28,947 nt of DNA, taken from positions 1 through 28,947 of the IMG/VR virus record IMGVR_UViG_3300044712_000112, one strand, 5' to 3'. This document shows, piece by piece, positions 1 to 5,421 of this stretch; position 1 is the stretch's first letter; each line of letters begins with the position of its first letter. The position numbers were made by a program, and so were the translations under genes. Source of the stretch: a virus. The notes beneath the pieces are model-generated. The model did not search any database and had not been told where the DNA came from. It saw only the letters and a program-made list of their open reading frames with translations.

Positions 1-21
1 GTAAGTTAACTCTAATTTCAT
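1..21 (-). CDS. Start of an unknown gene, cut by the window edge
   Basis: An ATG at 21 overlaps the TGA of the upstream 53-residue gene in an ATGA tetrad, the coupling used by other gene pairs in this block. Only seven codons are visible (MKLELTY) before the window ends. Nothing can be said of function. The call rests on the overlap pattern alone. Confidence 0.35.
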
Positions 22-179
22 AATGCGCGATGATTGGGTTTTTTTACTGCGTTTAAAGTTGATTCTAATTCTTGAGGGGTAAACACGTCATTTGCGTATT
101 GCTTAACGTATCGTTCAACTGCTAACTTAACAATGGTAAGTTCGCTTGAAGTAAGTTCTAATATCCAAAACTTTTCCAT
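18..179 (-). CDS. Unknown 53-residue protein
   Basis: The gene starts at the ATG at 179, two bases after the stop of the preceding minus-strand gene, and ends in a TGA that overlaps the next start. The protein (MEKFWILELTSSELTIVKLA...) has a predicted helix with the pattern SELTIVKLAVERYV and a second amphipathic segment FTPQELESTLNAV. It looks like a small helical phage accessory protein. No family is recognised. Tight packing with its neighbours is the main evidence that it is real. Confidence 0.6.
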   Translation of the reverse strand: MEKFWILELTSSELTIVKLAVERYVKQYANDVFTPQELESTLNAVKKPNHRAL

Positions 180-181
180 AG

Positions 182-394
182 TTACGCAATTTCAAAGATA
201 TAGATTTCACTTCTAAAAGGCGAAGTAGCAGGAACTTCCAAATCATAGGCATAACCGAACCCATCTTGATCCTCATTGTAAGTAAGGCTCATTTCATCTG
301 CGTGACGGTGAACTGATTGGTTAGCCAGTTCTAAAGTTGGGAAGTCAAACACCTTTGCTTGAGTTCCTGATTCGTGGATAATTACTTGGTACAT
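182..394 (-). CDS. Unknown 70-residue acidic protein
   Basis: I chose the ATG at 394 (MYQVIIHESGTQ) rather than the more distant in-frame ATG at 451, because the upstream extension would run 47 bases into the preceding gene and the bases just before 394 are A-rich (AACAACAAAT), like most starts here. The N-terminal half reads as beta strands and the centre is acidic (EDQDGFGYAYDLEV). No motif is recognised. It lies third from last in the leftward string of small genes. Confidence 0.62.
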   Translation of the reverse strand: MYQVIIHESGTQAKVFDFPTLELANQSVHRHADEMSLTYNEDQDGFGYAYDLEVPATSPFRSEIYIFEIA

Positions 395-404
395 ATTTGT
401 TGTT

Positions 405-569
405 TTAAGTTGTTTTAATTGCCATTGTTCTAAATCCATCCCACCAAGCATCCGTTGCTTGAGATTGTTCCATTTGTAATGCTTTACTTATTATTTCTTT
501 ATAATAAGGGTCATCCCAATCTAAAGGTAATTCACTTTTTAACCATTCGACTGCTGTTTTCCTTTTCAT
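405..569 (-). CDS. Unknown 54-residue protein, TAVEWL type
   Basis: The start at 569 (MKRKTAVEWLKSEL) forms an ATGA overlap with the stop of the 46-residue gene upstream. An ATG 33 bases further upstream is less likely because it would give a hydrophobic Ile/Lys extension read out of the previous gene. The pattern is TAVEWL, then an acidic-aromatic stretch, then ISKALQMEQ and a C-terminal segment rich in Trp/Gly. As I recall, it resembles small TAVEWL-containing proteins common in Bacteroidota phages, whose function is unknown. Confidence 0.62.
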   Translation of the reverse strand: MKRKTAVEWLKSELPLDWDDPYYKEIISKALQMEQSQATDAWWDGFRTMAIKTT

Positions 570-706
570 TTTTTTAAATATAATTTTAATAATAAATCGC
601 AATACTTTTTATTTCTACAAATTTCAGTTTGTGTTATCTCTAGAATGTAATGAGCCATTTCAATTCGACTCATTACACTCAATTCTTTTTCAGTTTTATA
701 TGCCAT
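566..706 (-). CDS. Unknown 46-residue protein
   Basis: This short frame begins at the ATG at 706, 11 bases inside the 3' end of the 60-residue gene, and ends in a TGA that overlaps the next ATG. The product (MAYKTEKELSVMSRIEMAH...) is basic and helical, ending YLKK. Coupling at both ends supports translation. No function is recognised. Confidence 0.58.
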   Translation of the reverse strand: MAYKTEKELSVMSRIEMAHYILEITQTEICRNKKYCDLLLKLYLKK

Positions 707-878
707 ATCCATTAGGAGTGACATCTTCAATGCTATAAGATTTTAATTCTGCTGTAACTGATTTCAATTTGTTTACAGCTTCAACATTCAAACATATCTC
801 AACTTTTTTATTAGCTTCGATTTGAGCCTGTTCAAAGAATGCTTTGAATTCTGCAAGTAGTTGTTGTTCGTTTTTCAT
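696..878 (-). CDS. Unknown 60-residue protein, first gene of the leftward operon
   Basis: First gene after the promoter at 904-936, with a 5' leader of roughly 20 bases. The sequence before the ATG is A-rich (AACAAAAACAAAGAACAA), typical of Bacteroidota. The protein is a charged helix at residues 1-45 (LLAEFKAFFEQAQIEANKK) followed by a short tail. Its 3' end overlaps the next gene by 11 bases. Being promoter-proximal suggests early, abundant expression, but the role is unknown. Confidence 0.65.
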   Translation of the reverse strand: MKNEQQLLAEFKAFFEQAQIEANKKVEICLNVEAVNKLKSVTAELKSYSIEDVTPNGYGI

Positions 879-903
879 TTGTTCTTTGTTTTTGTTTGTT
901 GAG

Positions 904-936
904 CAAATATATATACATTTCTTTCTTTATTCCAAA
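904..936 (-). promoter_or_regulatory. Bacteroidota-type promoter for the leftward operon
   Basis: On the minus strand there is a TATATTTG box (911 to 904) and, 21 bases upstream, TTTG (936 to 933). These match the -7 (TAnnTTTG) and -33 (TTTG) elements of the main Bacteroidota sigma factor. Transcription would start near 897-899, about 20 bases before the ATG at 878. Confidence 0.65.
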
Positions 937-1011
937 TAAATTTTAAAGAAAAATAAAACTTTTTTCATTTTTGTTGATTTTACGCGGGTTTTAGAAGGTC
1001 ATTAAATAGTA

Positions 1012-1030
1012 ATTTAGACACATTCTAAAT
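1012..1030. promoter_or_regulatory. Inverted repeat just upstream of the VRR-NUC gene
   Basis: ATTTAGA (1012-1018) and TCTAAAT (1024-1030) form a perfect 7-base inverted repeat around a 5-base spacer, ending 5 bases before the ATG at 1036. It lies in the divergent control region (879-1035). It could be an operator for a dimeric repressor or a hairpin that masks the start codon. No consensus promoter was found for the plus strand here. Confidence 0.4.
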
Positions 1031-1035
1031 AGTAG

Positions 1036-1431
1036 ATGAAGCAAAAGATAGTAAATAGCCTAAAACCGAGAGCGAAAAAACCCTATTCGGGTGAGGCAGG
1101 AGTGCAGATTGCGGTTATTCAGTACTTGAAACTTGCTTATCCTAATGCTATTTACTGCGCATCAGCAGGTGGAATGTTCACATCAATGAAACAAGCCATA
1201 AAAATGAAGGCGACTGGGTATGTAAAAGGCTTTCCCGACCTTCAAATCTGCGAACCAAACGAAAAATACCACGGGCTATTCATTGAATTAAAGACCGAAA
1301 AGGGAGTTGTGAGTAAGGAACAAAAGGAATGGATCAAACAACTAAACAAAAGAGGATATTATGCGTCTATATGTAAAGGTTTCGATGAGGCGCAAAAAGT
1401 AATAGATGAATATTTCGCAGGAACAATATAA
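1036..1431 (+). CDS. VRR-NUC domain nuclease
   Basis: A small stand-alone VRR-NUC protein (131 residues) of the PD-(D/E)XK superfamily. Visible motifs are E20 with the following VQ helix, GFPDL with the catalytic Asp at 68, IELK with E84 and K86, and Q96-xx-W99 in the last conserved helix. The family is known to cut DNA junctions or flaps, and phage copies are thought to process replication or recombination intermediates. It is the first gene of a four-gene plus-strand operon and overlaps the sigma-like gene by 26 bases. The ATG at 1036 follows the inverted repeat at 1012-1030. Confidence 0.85.
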   Translation: MKQKIVNSLKPRAKKPYSGEAGVQIAVIQYLKLAYPNAIYCASAGGMFTSMKQAIKMKATGYVKGFPDLQICEPNEKYHGLFIELKTEKGVVSKEQKEWIKQLNKRGYYASICKGFDEAQKVIDEYFAGTI

Positions 1432-1900
1432 CAAGTACCGAGAGTTCGCAAGGAACTTGACGAAATCTTCTTTTGAAGGGGATGAACTTTTGCACTCCAC
1501 ACTTTTAAACATCCTTGAAACGGACACTTCCAAAATAAACGACATTGACTCTTATGTGATTTGTTCACTAAAGTGGGAATACATCCGACCACGTACACGA
1601 TACAAGAAGTTGATTGGTGATTTTCAAGCGAATTGGACTGATTTAGAACCTCATCAATTCGAAATAGAGGTACACAACGCCCGTGAAAGTTGGATAGGGG
1701 CAAGAATTACCAACGAACAACTTGACATCCTAATGAGTAGGCTTCCATTCTTTGAACGTGAGGTGTTTAATTTGTACGTTATGAATGGGTTTTCTTACCG
1801 AGAGTTATCCAATGAGACTGGCATACCTGTAAGTTATTTATACGACACGGTCAAACGTGCCAAAGAAGAAATAAAAAAATGTATTAAGTATGACGAATAA
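1406..1900 (+). CDS. Sigma-70/ECF-like factor, likely late-gene regulator
   Basis: The 164-residue protein has the layout of a small sigma factor. Around residues 25-65 there is a region 2-like part (EGDELLHSTLLNIL, then CSLKWEYIR). Around residues 105-158 there is a region 4-like helix-turn-helix (LPFFEREVFNLYVMNGFSY, then ELSNETGIPVSYLYDTVKRA). It would bind host RNA polymerase and redirect it to phage promoters; that role is inferred, not shown. It overlaps the nuclease gene and the Cys-rich gene (11 bases), so the three are co-translated. A plain HTH activator is the alternative reading. Confidence 0.68.
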   Translation: MNISQEQYNKYREFARNLTKSSFEGDELLHSTLLNILETDTSKINDIDSYVICSLKWEYIRPRTRYKKLIGDFQANWTDLEPHQFEIEVHNARESWIGARITNEQLDILMSRLPFFEREVFNLYVMNGFSYRELSNETGIPVSYLYDTVKRAKEEIKKCIKYDE

Positions 1901-2393
1901 AGAAATGTTTGAATATCGGATGGGTATTTGCAAAGCCTGTCCTATTTTTAAAAATACCACAAGATCATGCGGTATTCCATTATCTAAACTTAATCCTTTC
2001 AATGAATGGCAGGAAATGAACGGAGTTAAGTTCAAACCTTGCGGCTGTTTTATGGACGTAAAGGCTCGTATGGCATTACAAGAATGTCCTGCGAAGATGT
2101 GGACAGCAATGGCTGATAACAATACAATCGAAGAAGCAAAGGAACTAATCGCAACTATTAAGAAGTCGGGAATAGTTACAGGTGAGCAACGATCCATTCT
2201 CGGTAAGTTAAAAGCCATCATTAACGGAGACACAAAGCCGATTAAGTTGAGGCATTGTATCGGATGTGTTACCAAGATAGTTGATGAATTAACGCACCAA
2301 CTTAAGCGCGAGGATTCCGAGTTGTTATTAGATACAAATGAAGTTGAACAACCACAACCAAAAAAACGTGGAAGAAAACGAAGATCTCAATGA
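1890..2393 (+). CDS. Cys-rich, probably zinc-binding protein with basic C-tail
   Basis: 167 residues. The N-terminal half has clustered cysteines: CKAC at residues 14-17, then C27, CGC near 51-53 and C66. A further CIGC pair follows near residue 123. These suggest one or two zinc sites. The C-terminus is acidic (KREDSELLLDTNEVEQ) and then strongly basic (KKRGRKRRS), with an AT-hook-like RGR core. This points to nucleic-acid binding, and its place behind a sigma-like factor suggests a transcription accessory role, which is inference. No family name is recognised. The start overlaps the previous stop by 11 bases. Confidence 0.6.
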   Translation: MTNKEMFEYRMGICKACPIFKNTTRSCGIPLSKLNPFNEWQEMNGVKFKPCGCFMDVKARMALQECPAKMWTAMADNNTIEEAKELIATIKKSGIVTGEQRSILGKLKAIINGDTKPIKLRHCIGCVTKIVDELTHQLKREDSELLLDTNEVEQPQPKKRGRKRRSQ

Positions 2394-2572
2394 GCCTGCT
2401 ACATTTCTTTTTTATGTCGTATTTAACGACCGTCTTACTACATATTGGGTTCTTCCTGACGCTAATGCGTTATCACTCCATAGTTTTCACAACTGAGAAT
2501 ATAATAGGAATGCTATTCACTTCTATAACATTTCCCCTATGGTGGTTCGGGTTGTTGAAGAATCGTGAATAA
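2390..2572 (+). CDS. Small membrane protein, 60 residues
   Basis: Coupled to the gene before it by an ATGA overlap. Two hydrophobic segments are visible, about residues 4-25 (LLHFFFMSYLTTVLLHIGFF) and 38-55 (IIGMLFTSITFPLWWFGLL), ending in KNRE. It is probably a two-pass inner-membrane protein. It is the last gene of the operon, followed by the terminator-like element at 2613-2685. Function unknown. Confidence 0.6.
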   Translation: MSLLHFFFMSYLTTVLLHIGFFLTLMRYHSIVFTTENIIGMLFTSITFPLWWFGLLKNRE

Positions 2573-2612
2573 GTATTCAGGCAACCTTTGACTTTTATTG
2601 TATCTTTGTAGT

Positions 2613-2685
2613 GTTGAAGGTAGTTAGGTATTCCCCATTTCATTTTAACCTTCAACAAGTTACAATGATTTGGGGACTTTTTTTT
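2613..2685 (+). terminator. Terminator-like element with two interlocked stems
   Basis: CCCCA-TT-TCAT (2633-2643) pairs with ATGA-TT-TGGGG (2665-2675) and is followed by a run of eight T (2678-2685), which looks like an intrinsic terminator for the 1036-2572 operon. A second stem interlocks with it: GTTGAAGGT (2613-2621) pairs perfectly with ACCTTCAAC (2648-2656). The order 1-2-1'-2' is that of an H-type pseudoknot or of two competing structures. A TATCTTTG box at 2601-2608 lies just upstream, without a TTG at the usual distance. Confidence 0.6.
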
Positions 2686-2689
2686 ATGG

Positions 2690-2930
2690 CGGTGTGAATA
2701 CGTTTGGTAAAGAAAAGAACGCGTTACAAAGGGATGATGGCAAAGCGCAGCGGTAGCATAAAGGACAAAGCCGTAAGACCATCACACGAGCCGATTATCG
2801 TGTTAAAGTAGTGTCCAGGTCAAAGGTCAGCGGTGACACTTTGAAACTTGAAGGTGAAAGGACTCATTTGACAGAATGATAATTAACACTCAAAAGGGAT
2901 TGACAACCAACTATAAAATGTTGGTAGGAT
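2690..2930 (+). other. Gene-free, GC-raised region with several hairpins; possible ncRNA or decayed gene
   Basis: No intact gene of normal size lies between 2573 and 3004. GC over 2701-2880 is about 45 percent, well above the other spacers. Stems seen: TGATGG/CCATCA (2736-2741 with 2779-2784), ACACGA/TCGTGT (2784-2789 with 2798-2803), AGTGTC/GACACT (2810-2815 with 2835-2840), ACCAAC/GTTGGT (2906-2911 with 2920-2925). Two short frames overlap the same bases: a basic 25-residue ORF at 2734-2811 (MMAKRSGSIKDKAV...) and a -1 frame without ATG that stays open to the TGA at 2877. Both read like protein, so a frameshifted small gene is the alternative to a structured RNA. Confidence 0.4.
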
Positions 2931-2983
2931 ATTCTCATTCTCTTTTGGTTCAGGATCTATTCTCTAGAATAATAATTATTACT

Positions 2984-2991
2984 TATATTTG
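2984..2991 (+). promoter_or_regulatory. Promoter -7 box upstream of the structural operon
   Basis: TATATTTG ends 13 bases before the ATG at 3005, where a Bacteroidota -7 element would give a leader of only a few bases. No TTG lies 17-23 bases upstream; instead there is a 12-base palindrome TAATAATTATTA at about 2969-2980. The missing -33 element could mean dependence on an activator or on the phage sigma-like factor, which is inference. Confidence 0.5.
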
Positions 2992-3004
2992 TAATAGATA
3001 ACAA

Positions 3005-3361
3005 ATGATAATACTACCAGCACAAATTGAATCTATCAAAAGTCGCAAAGACCGAACTACTGCGATTGTAATAGGCACAAATGAACTTACTCCCGACCAA
3101 GCAGGGCAAATCTTCAGCCTTCAGAATTCGTTTGTTTATTGCGCTCTAAAAGAAGAAGAATTTGCGTCTAAAGAGAAGGAGATAATAGATGACCTAAAAG
3201 CCGACTTTGAGATTGAAAAGAAAAGTAACGGTCAACGATTAAGGAACGTGCTGTATAAATTGTGGGAACAGGATAAAGAAGGGTTCTTAACCTTTGCTAA
3301 ATTTTACGACCATAAGATGGAACAACTAATAAACCATTTTAAAACCAAACTCGATGTTTAA
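3005..3361 (+). CDS. Unknown conserved phage protein, 118 residues
   Basis: First gene of the long plus-strand operon. The N-terminal part predicts beta strands (IESIKSRKDRTTAIVIGTNE). The C-terminal part is helical with KSNGQRLRNVLYKLWEQ and a Met/His/Lys-rich last helix. I recall similar proteins in many phages, next to nucleotide metabolism or recombination genes, without a firm function. It overlaps the MazG-like gene by 8 bases. The A-rich sequence before the ATG and the nearby -7 box support this start. Confidence 0.65.
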   Translation: MIILPAQIESIKSRKDRTTAIVIGTNELTPDQAGQIFSLQNSFVYCALKEEEFASKEKEIIDDLKADFEIEKKSNGQRLRNVLYKLWEQDKEGFLTFAKFYDHKMEQLINHFKTKLDV

Positions 3362-3716
3362 ACAAATACAACAAGTAAAAGAGTTCCGAACTGCGTTTGG
3401 TTTATCTAACAACGTACACGACTGCGATAAGGAATTGCATCAGGCTCTGGTTACCGAGGAACTTGAAGAGATGATCCAAGCCAATAATCACGTTGAAATT
3501 GCTGATGCTATTATAGATCAAATGTATTTACTCATTGGCTATGCTTGTAATCTCCAAATAGAGGACAAATTAGAGGCTATGTTTAGTGAGGTTCACCGTT
3601 CTAATATGTCGAAGTTAGATAAGGAAGGAAAGCCTATTTATCGTGCTGATGGCAAGGTTATGAAAAGCGAGTTGTACTTTAAGCCAAACCTCAAAAACAT
3701 TTTAGTGAATTGTTAA
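3354..3716 (+). CDS. MazG-like / phosphoribosyl-ATP pyrophosphohydrolase-like protein
   Basis: All-alpha NTP pyrophosphohydrolase fold, 120 residues. The metal-binding signature is visible as EELEE at residues 35-39 followed by A50-D51 and D55 (EIADAIIDQMYLLIGYA), which fits EExxE...ExxD. The C-terminal half has the family pattern F-SEVHRSNMSKL, then DGKVMKS, then a final FKPNL. Such enzymes hydrolyse (d)NTPs to monophosphates. In phages they may clean up the nucleotide pool or remove alarmone. It shares an 8-base overlap with the gene before it, and 18 bases separate it from the DUF5681 gene. Confidence 0.82.
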   Translation: MFKQIQQVKEFRTAFGLSNNVHDCDKELHQALVTEELEEMIQANNHVEIADAIIDQMYLLIGYACNLQIEDKLEAMFSEVHRSNMSKLDKEGKPIYRADGKVMKSELYFKPNLKNILVNC

Positions 3717-3734
3717 TATCAATAGTTATCAACT

Positions 3735-4025
3735 ATGGCATTTAAAAAAGGCGAAAGCGGAAACCCAAACGGACGACCTCACGGCGCGAAGTCCGAAAAG
3801 ACTTTACAATGGGAGGCACTTGGTGAATCAATCACAGGACAACAAGCGGAGCAGTTCAATGCGTTTTTGGACAAGTTATGGAAGTCACGTGATGACCAAG
3901 ATAAGATGATTGCTTCCGAGTTGTACTTAAAGACACTTGAATACTTCAAACCAAAACAGGCAAGGAATACAATAGTAGGCGATGCTGACGCGCCAGTACA
4001 AATAATAATAAGTGATAAACTATAA
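3735..4025 (+). CDS. DUF5681 protein, possible small terminase-like packaging protein
   Basis: The N-terminus carries the DUF5681 hallmark KGESGNPNGRP (residues 5-15), followed by a helical body and YFKPKQAR near the C-terminus. In many phages DUF5681 proteins sit at or near the small-terminase position, so a DNA-recognition role in packaging is a fair guess. The large terminase here is on the other strand 20 kb away, which is unusual. Length 96 residues. The ATG follows a short A/T-rich spacer. Confidence 0.72.
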   Translation: MAFKKGESGNPNGRPHGAKSEKTLQWEALGESITGQQAEQFNAFLDKLWKSRDDQDKMIASELYLKTLEYFKPKQARNTIVGDADAPVQIIISDKL

Positions 4026-4026
4026 T

Positions 4027-4194
4027 ATGGAAGAAGCAAGAGAACAACAAATGCACCACACCTACCGCTTATGCGTAATGTTTGGAATGTGGCTACAACA
4101 AAAGGAACAAAGAAAGAGGTTAGCCAAAGGATCAATAACAGACCTATTCCAAGAATGGATTGAGTTAATTAGTAATCAATTAGGTGATGAGTAA
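4027..4194 (+). CDS. Unknown 55-residue helical protein
   Basis: I took the ATG at 4027 (MEEAREQQMHHTYRL) rather than an in-frame GTG at 4012, which would overlap the DUF5681 gene. The protein is charged and helical, with Met-Phe-Gly-Met-Trp in the middle and an acidic C-terminus. It overlaps the chaperone gene by 8 bases. No family is recognised. Its position before the tail chaperone suggests a tail-module accessory protein. Confidence 0.55.
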   Translation: MEEAREQQMHHTYRLCVMFGMWLQQKEQRKRLAKGSITDLFQEWIELISNQLGDE

Positions 4195-4768
4195 AGTAAA
4201 ACTTACCCTTGACTATTCGACTATCACGGTTAAGCAATACGTTGACTTTCTTACCAACGAAGGTAACGAGATAGGTCAAGTATCCGCAATTATGGGACAA
4301 CCGAAGGATTACGTTAGGCAACTATCACCCGAGGACATCACAAAGGTAATTGAGGCATTTAAGTCCGTTATTGAAAATCCTATTGCAGAACACAAATACA
4401 AGTGGAATAAGTACGGGTTCGTTCCTGACATCAACAAGATTTCTTTTGGTGAATGGTTGGACCTTGAAAGCAACTGCAAGGACTTTCCCAAGAACCTCAA
4501 TAAAATACTTTCAATCCTATACCGACCTATCCACTCGGAGATTGGTTCAAAGTACAAAATTGAGCCATACACAGCAGAACATTTAGCCAATGCAAAGGTG
4601 TTTGATGATATGCCGCTATCAGTTGCAAATGGTGCGCTTGTTTTTTTTTCGAATATCGAAAGCGAATTGTTGACTCGTTCCCTCGAGTTTTTAGATACAA
4701 CGATGATGACGGAGATGGAGACGGCAATAACGATGATGAAGGAAGCGGTGGGGCAACAAACGACTTAA
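4187..4768 (+). CDS. Tail assembly chaperone, short (0-frame) product
   Basis: 193 residues from the ATG at 4187; a GTG directly before it gives an in-frame alternative. The region KYGFVPDINKISFGEWLDLE and the later ILYRPIH/KYKIEPYTAEH pattern recur, as I recall, in an early tail-module protein of Bacteroidota phages. The call as a lambda gpG-like chaperone rests mainly on the frameshift arrangement: a run of nine T at 4641-4649 and an open -1 frame that continues 156 bases beyond this stop with no start codon of its own. The 0-frame product would be the abundant form that coats the tape measure. Confidence 0.65.
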   Translation: MSKVKLTLDYSTITVKQYVDFLTNEGNEIGQVSAIMGQPKDYVRQLSPEDITKVIEAFKSVIENPIAEHKYKWNKYGFVPDINKISFGEWLDLESNCKDFPKNLNKILSILYRPIHSEIGSKYKIEPYTAEHLANAKVFDDMPLSVANGALVFFSNIESELLTRSLEFLDTTMMTEMETAITMMKEAVGQQTT

Positions 4769-4926
4769 GCGAACGTTACGGATGGTTTCACGTTATTGAA
4801 GAATTAGCGGATAGGGATATAACCAAGTTTGATACTATCACCGAAACACAAGCCAGTACTATCTTCGCGCACCTATCTTATCGAATTGATTATTTTTCTT
4901 TCCAAAAACAACTCCTAAAAAAGTGA
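4187..4926 (+). CDS. Tail assembly chaperone, long product by -1 frameshift
   Basis: Slippage at T TTT TTT (4642-4648) would join 154 codons of the 0 frame to 92 codons of the -1 frame, giving about 246 residues. The -1 part first runs through an Asp/Gly/Asn-rich linker (NDDDGDGDGNNDDEGSGG) and then a folded-looking domain (ERYGWFHVIEELADRDITKF...) ending QLLKK at the TGA at 4924-4926. The -1 frame is open from about 4609 and contains no ATG, so a separate gene is unlikely. This matches the G/GT logic of siphophages, in which the T domain contacts tail-tube protein. Confidence 0.68.
4642..4660 (+). promoter_or_regulatory. -1 ribosomal frameshift site with adjacent short hairpin
   Basis: In the chaperone frame the codons are GTT TTT TTT TCG, so the slippery heptamer X XXY YYZ is T TTT TTT at 4642-4648. 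TTCGA-ATA-TCGAA (4648-4660), a 5-base-pair hairpin with a 3-base loop, touches the heptamer. It is weak and too close to be a classic stimulator, so slippage may depend mostly on the U run. Confidence 0.65.
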
Positions 4927-4947
4927 CGTTTTGCGTCTTTGATATAT

Positions 4948-5421
4948 ATGGCAACAGCATCTTCACTCTATACCTATAACGTAGTAGTTAGCAAGTTTCA
5001 GCAATTTGCTGAACAACACGCTTTAATAAGAAGGTTCACTCACGGACAAATCGCACAGGCTGATTTAGAAAAAGAAACGGAATATCCGTGGATGCACGTA
5101 ACCCCAACGGGAATAAGTTTCGACAAAGGACAACTTTCGTACACCTTTGATGTGTTCTTTGCTGACTTACCACGTGATAAGGATGAAAAAACCGAGTATC
5201 AAAAACAAGCGATTAGCGATTGCATATTGTTGGCTTCCGATTTCGTGAATATGCTTGAGTTAGGTCACATATTCGATGAATCGGTAGTATTGACTACACC
5301 AATAAGCGGAAGTCCTTTCGTTGAAGAGTTTAGCCACGTTTTAACAGGTGTGCAATTATCTATTGAGTTAGCGGTTGACTATTTGTGGGATGCTTGTGAT
5401 ATTCCTTATATCGGAGACTAA
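4948..5421 (+). CDS. Putative tail terminator / neck protein
   Basis: The ATG at 4948 (MATASSLYTYN) is preferred to one three codons upstream. 157 residues. Early features are a helix with FQQFAEQHALIRRFTHGQI and a Tyr-Pro-Trp (YPWMHVTP) that I associate with a conserved protein of Bacteroidota phages encoded beside tail genes. The middle (YTFDVFFADLPRDKDEKTEY) alternates strand and helix, as in tail-terminator or tail-completion proteins. The assignment rests on position and general pattern only. The stop TAA overlaps the fibre gene start. Confidence 0.45.
   Translation: MATASSLYTYNVVVSKFQQFAEQHALIRRFTHGQIAQADLEKETEYPWMHVTPTGISFDKGQLSYTFDVFFADLPRDKDEKTEYQKQAISDCILLASDFVNMLELGHIFDESVVLTTPISGSPFVEEFSHVLTGVQLSIELAVDYLWDACDIPYIGD

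Noticed and set aside
405-602. Longer start (ATG at 602) for the 54-residue TAVEWL protein
   Set aside because: The added residues are the neighbouring gene read out of frame, and the ATGA overlap at 569 explains the start better.
1359-1703. Cys/Ser-rich minus-strand ORFs opposite the sigma-like gene
   Set aside because: Antisense to well-supported plus-strand genes, with no coupling or promoter.
2730-2811. A tRNA gene on the plus strand, suggested by the D-arm-like GCGCAGCGGTAGCAT
   Set aside because: No matching acceptor stem, no anticodon stem and no T-loop consensus follow at the right distances.
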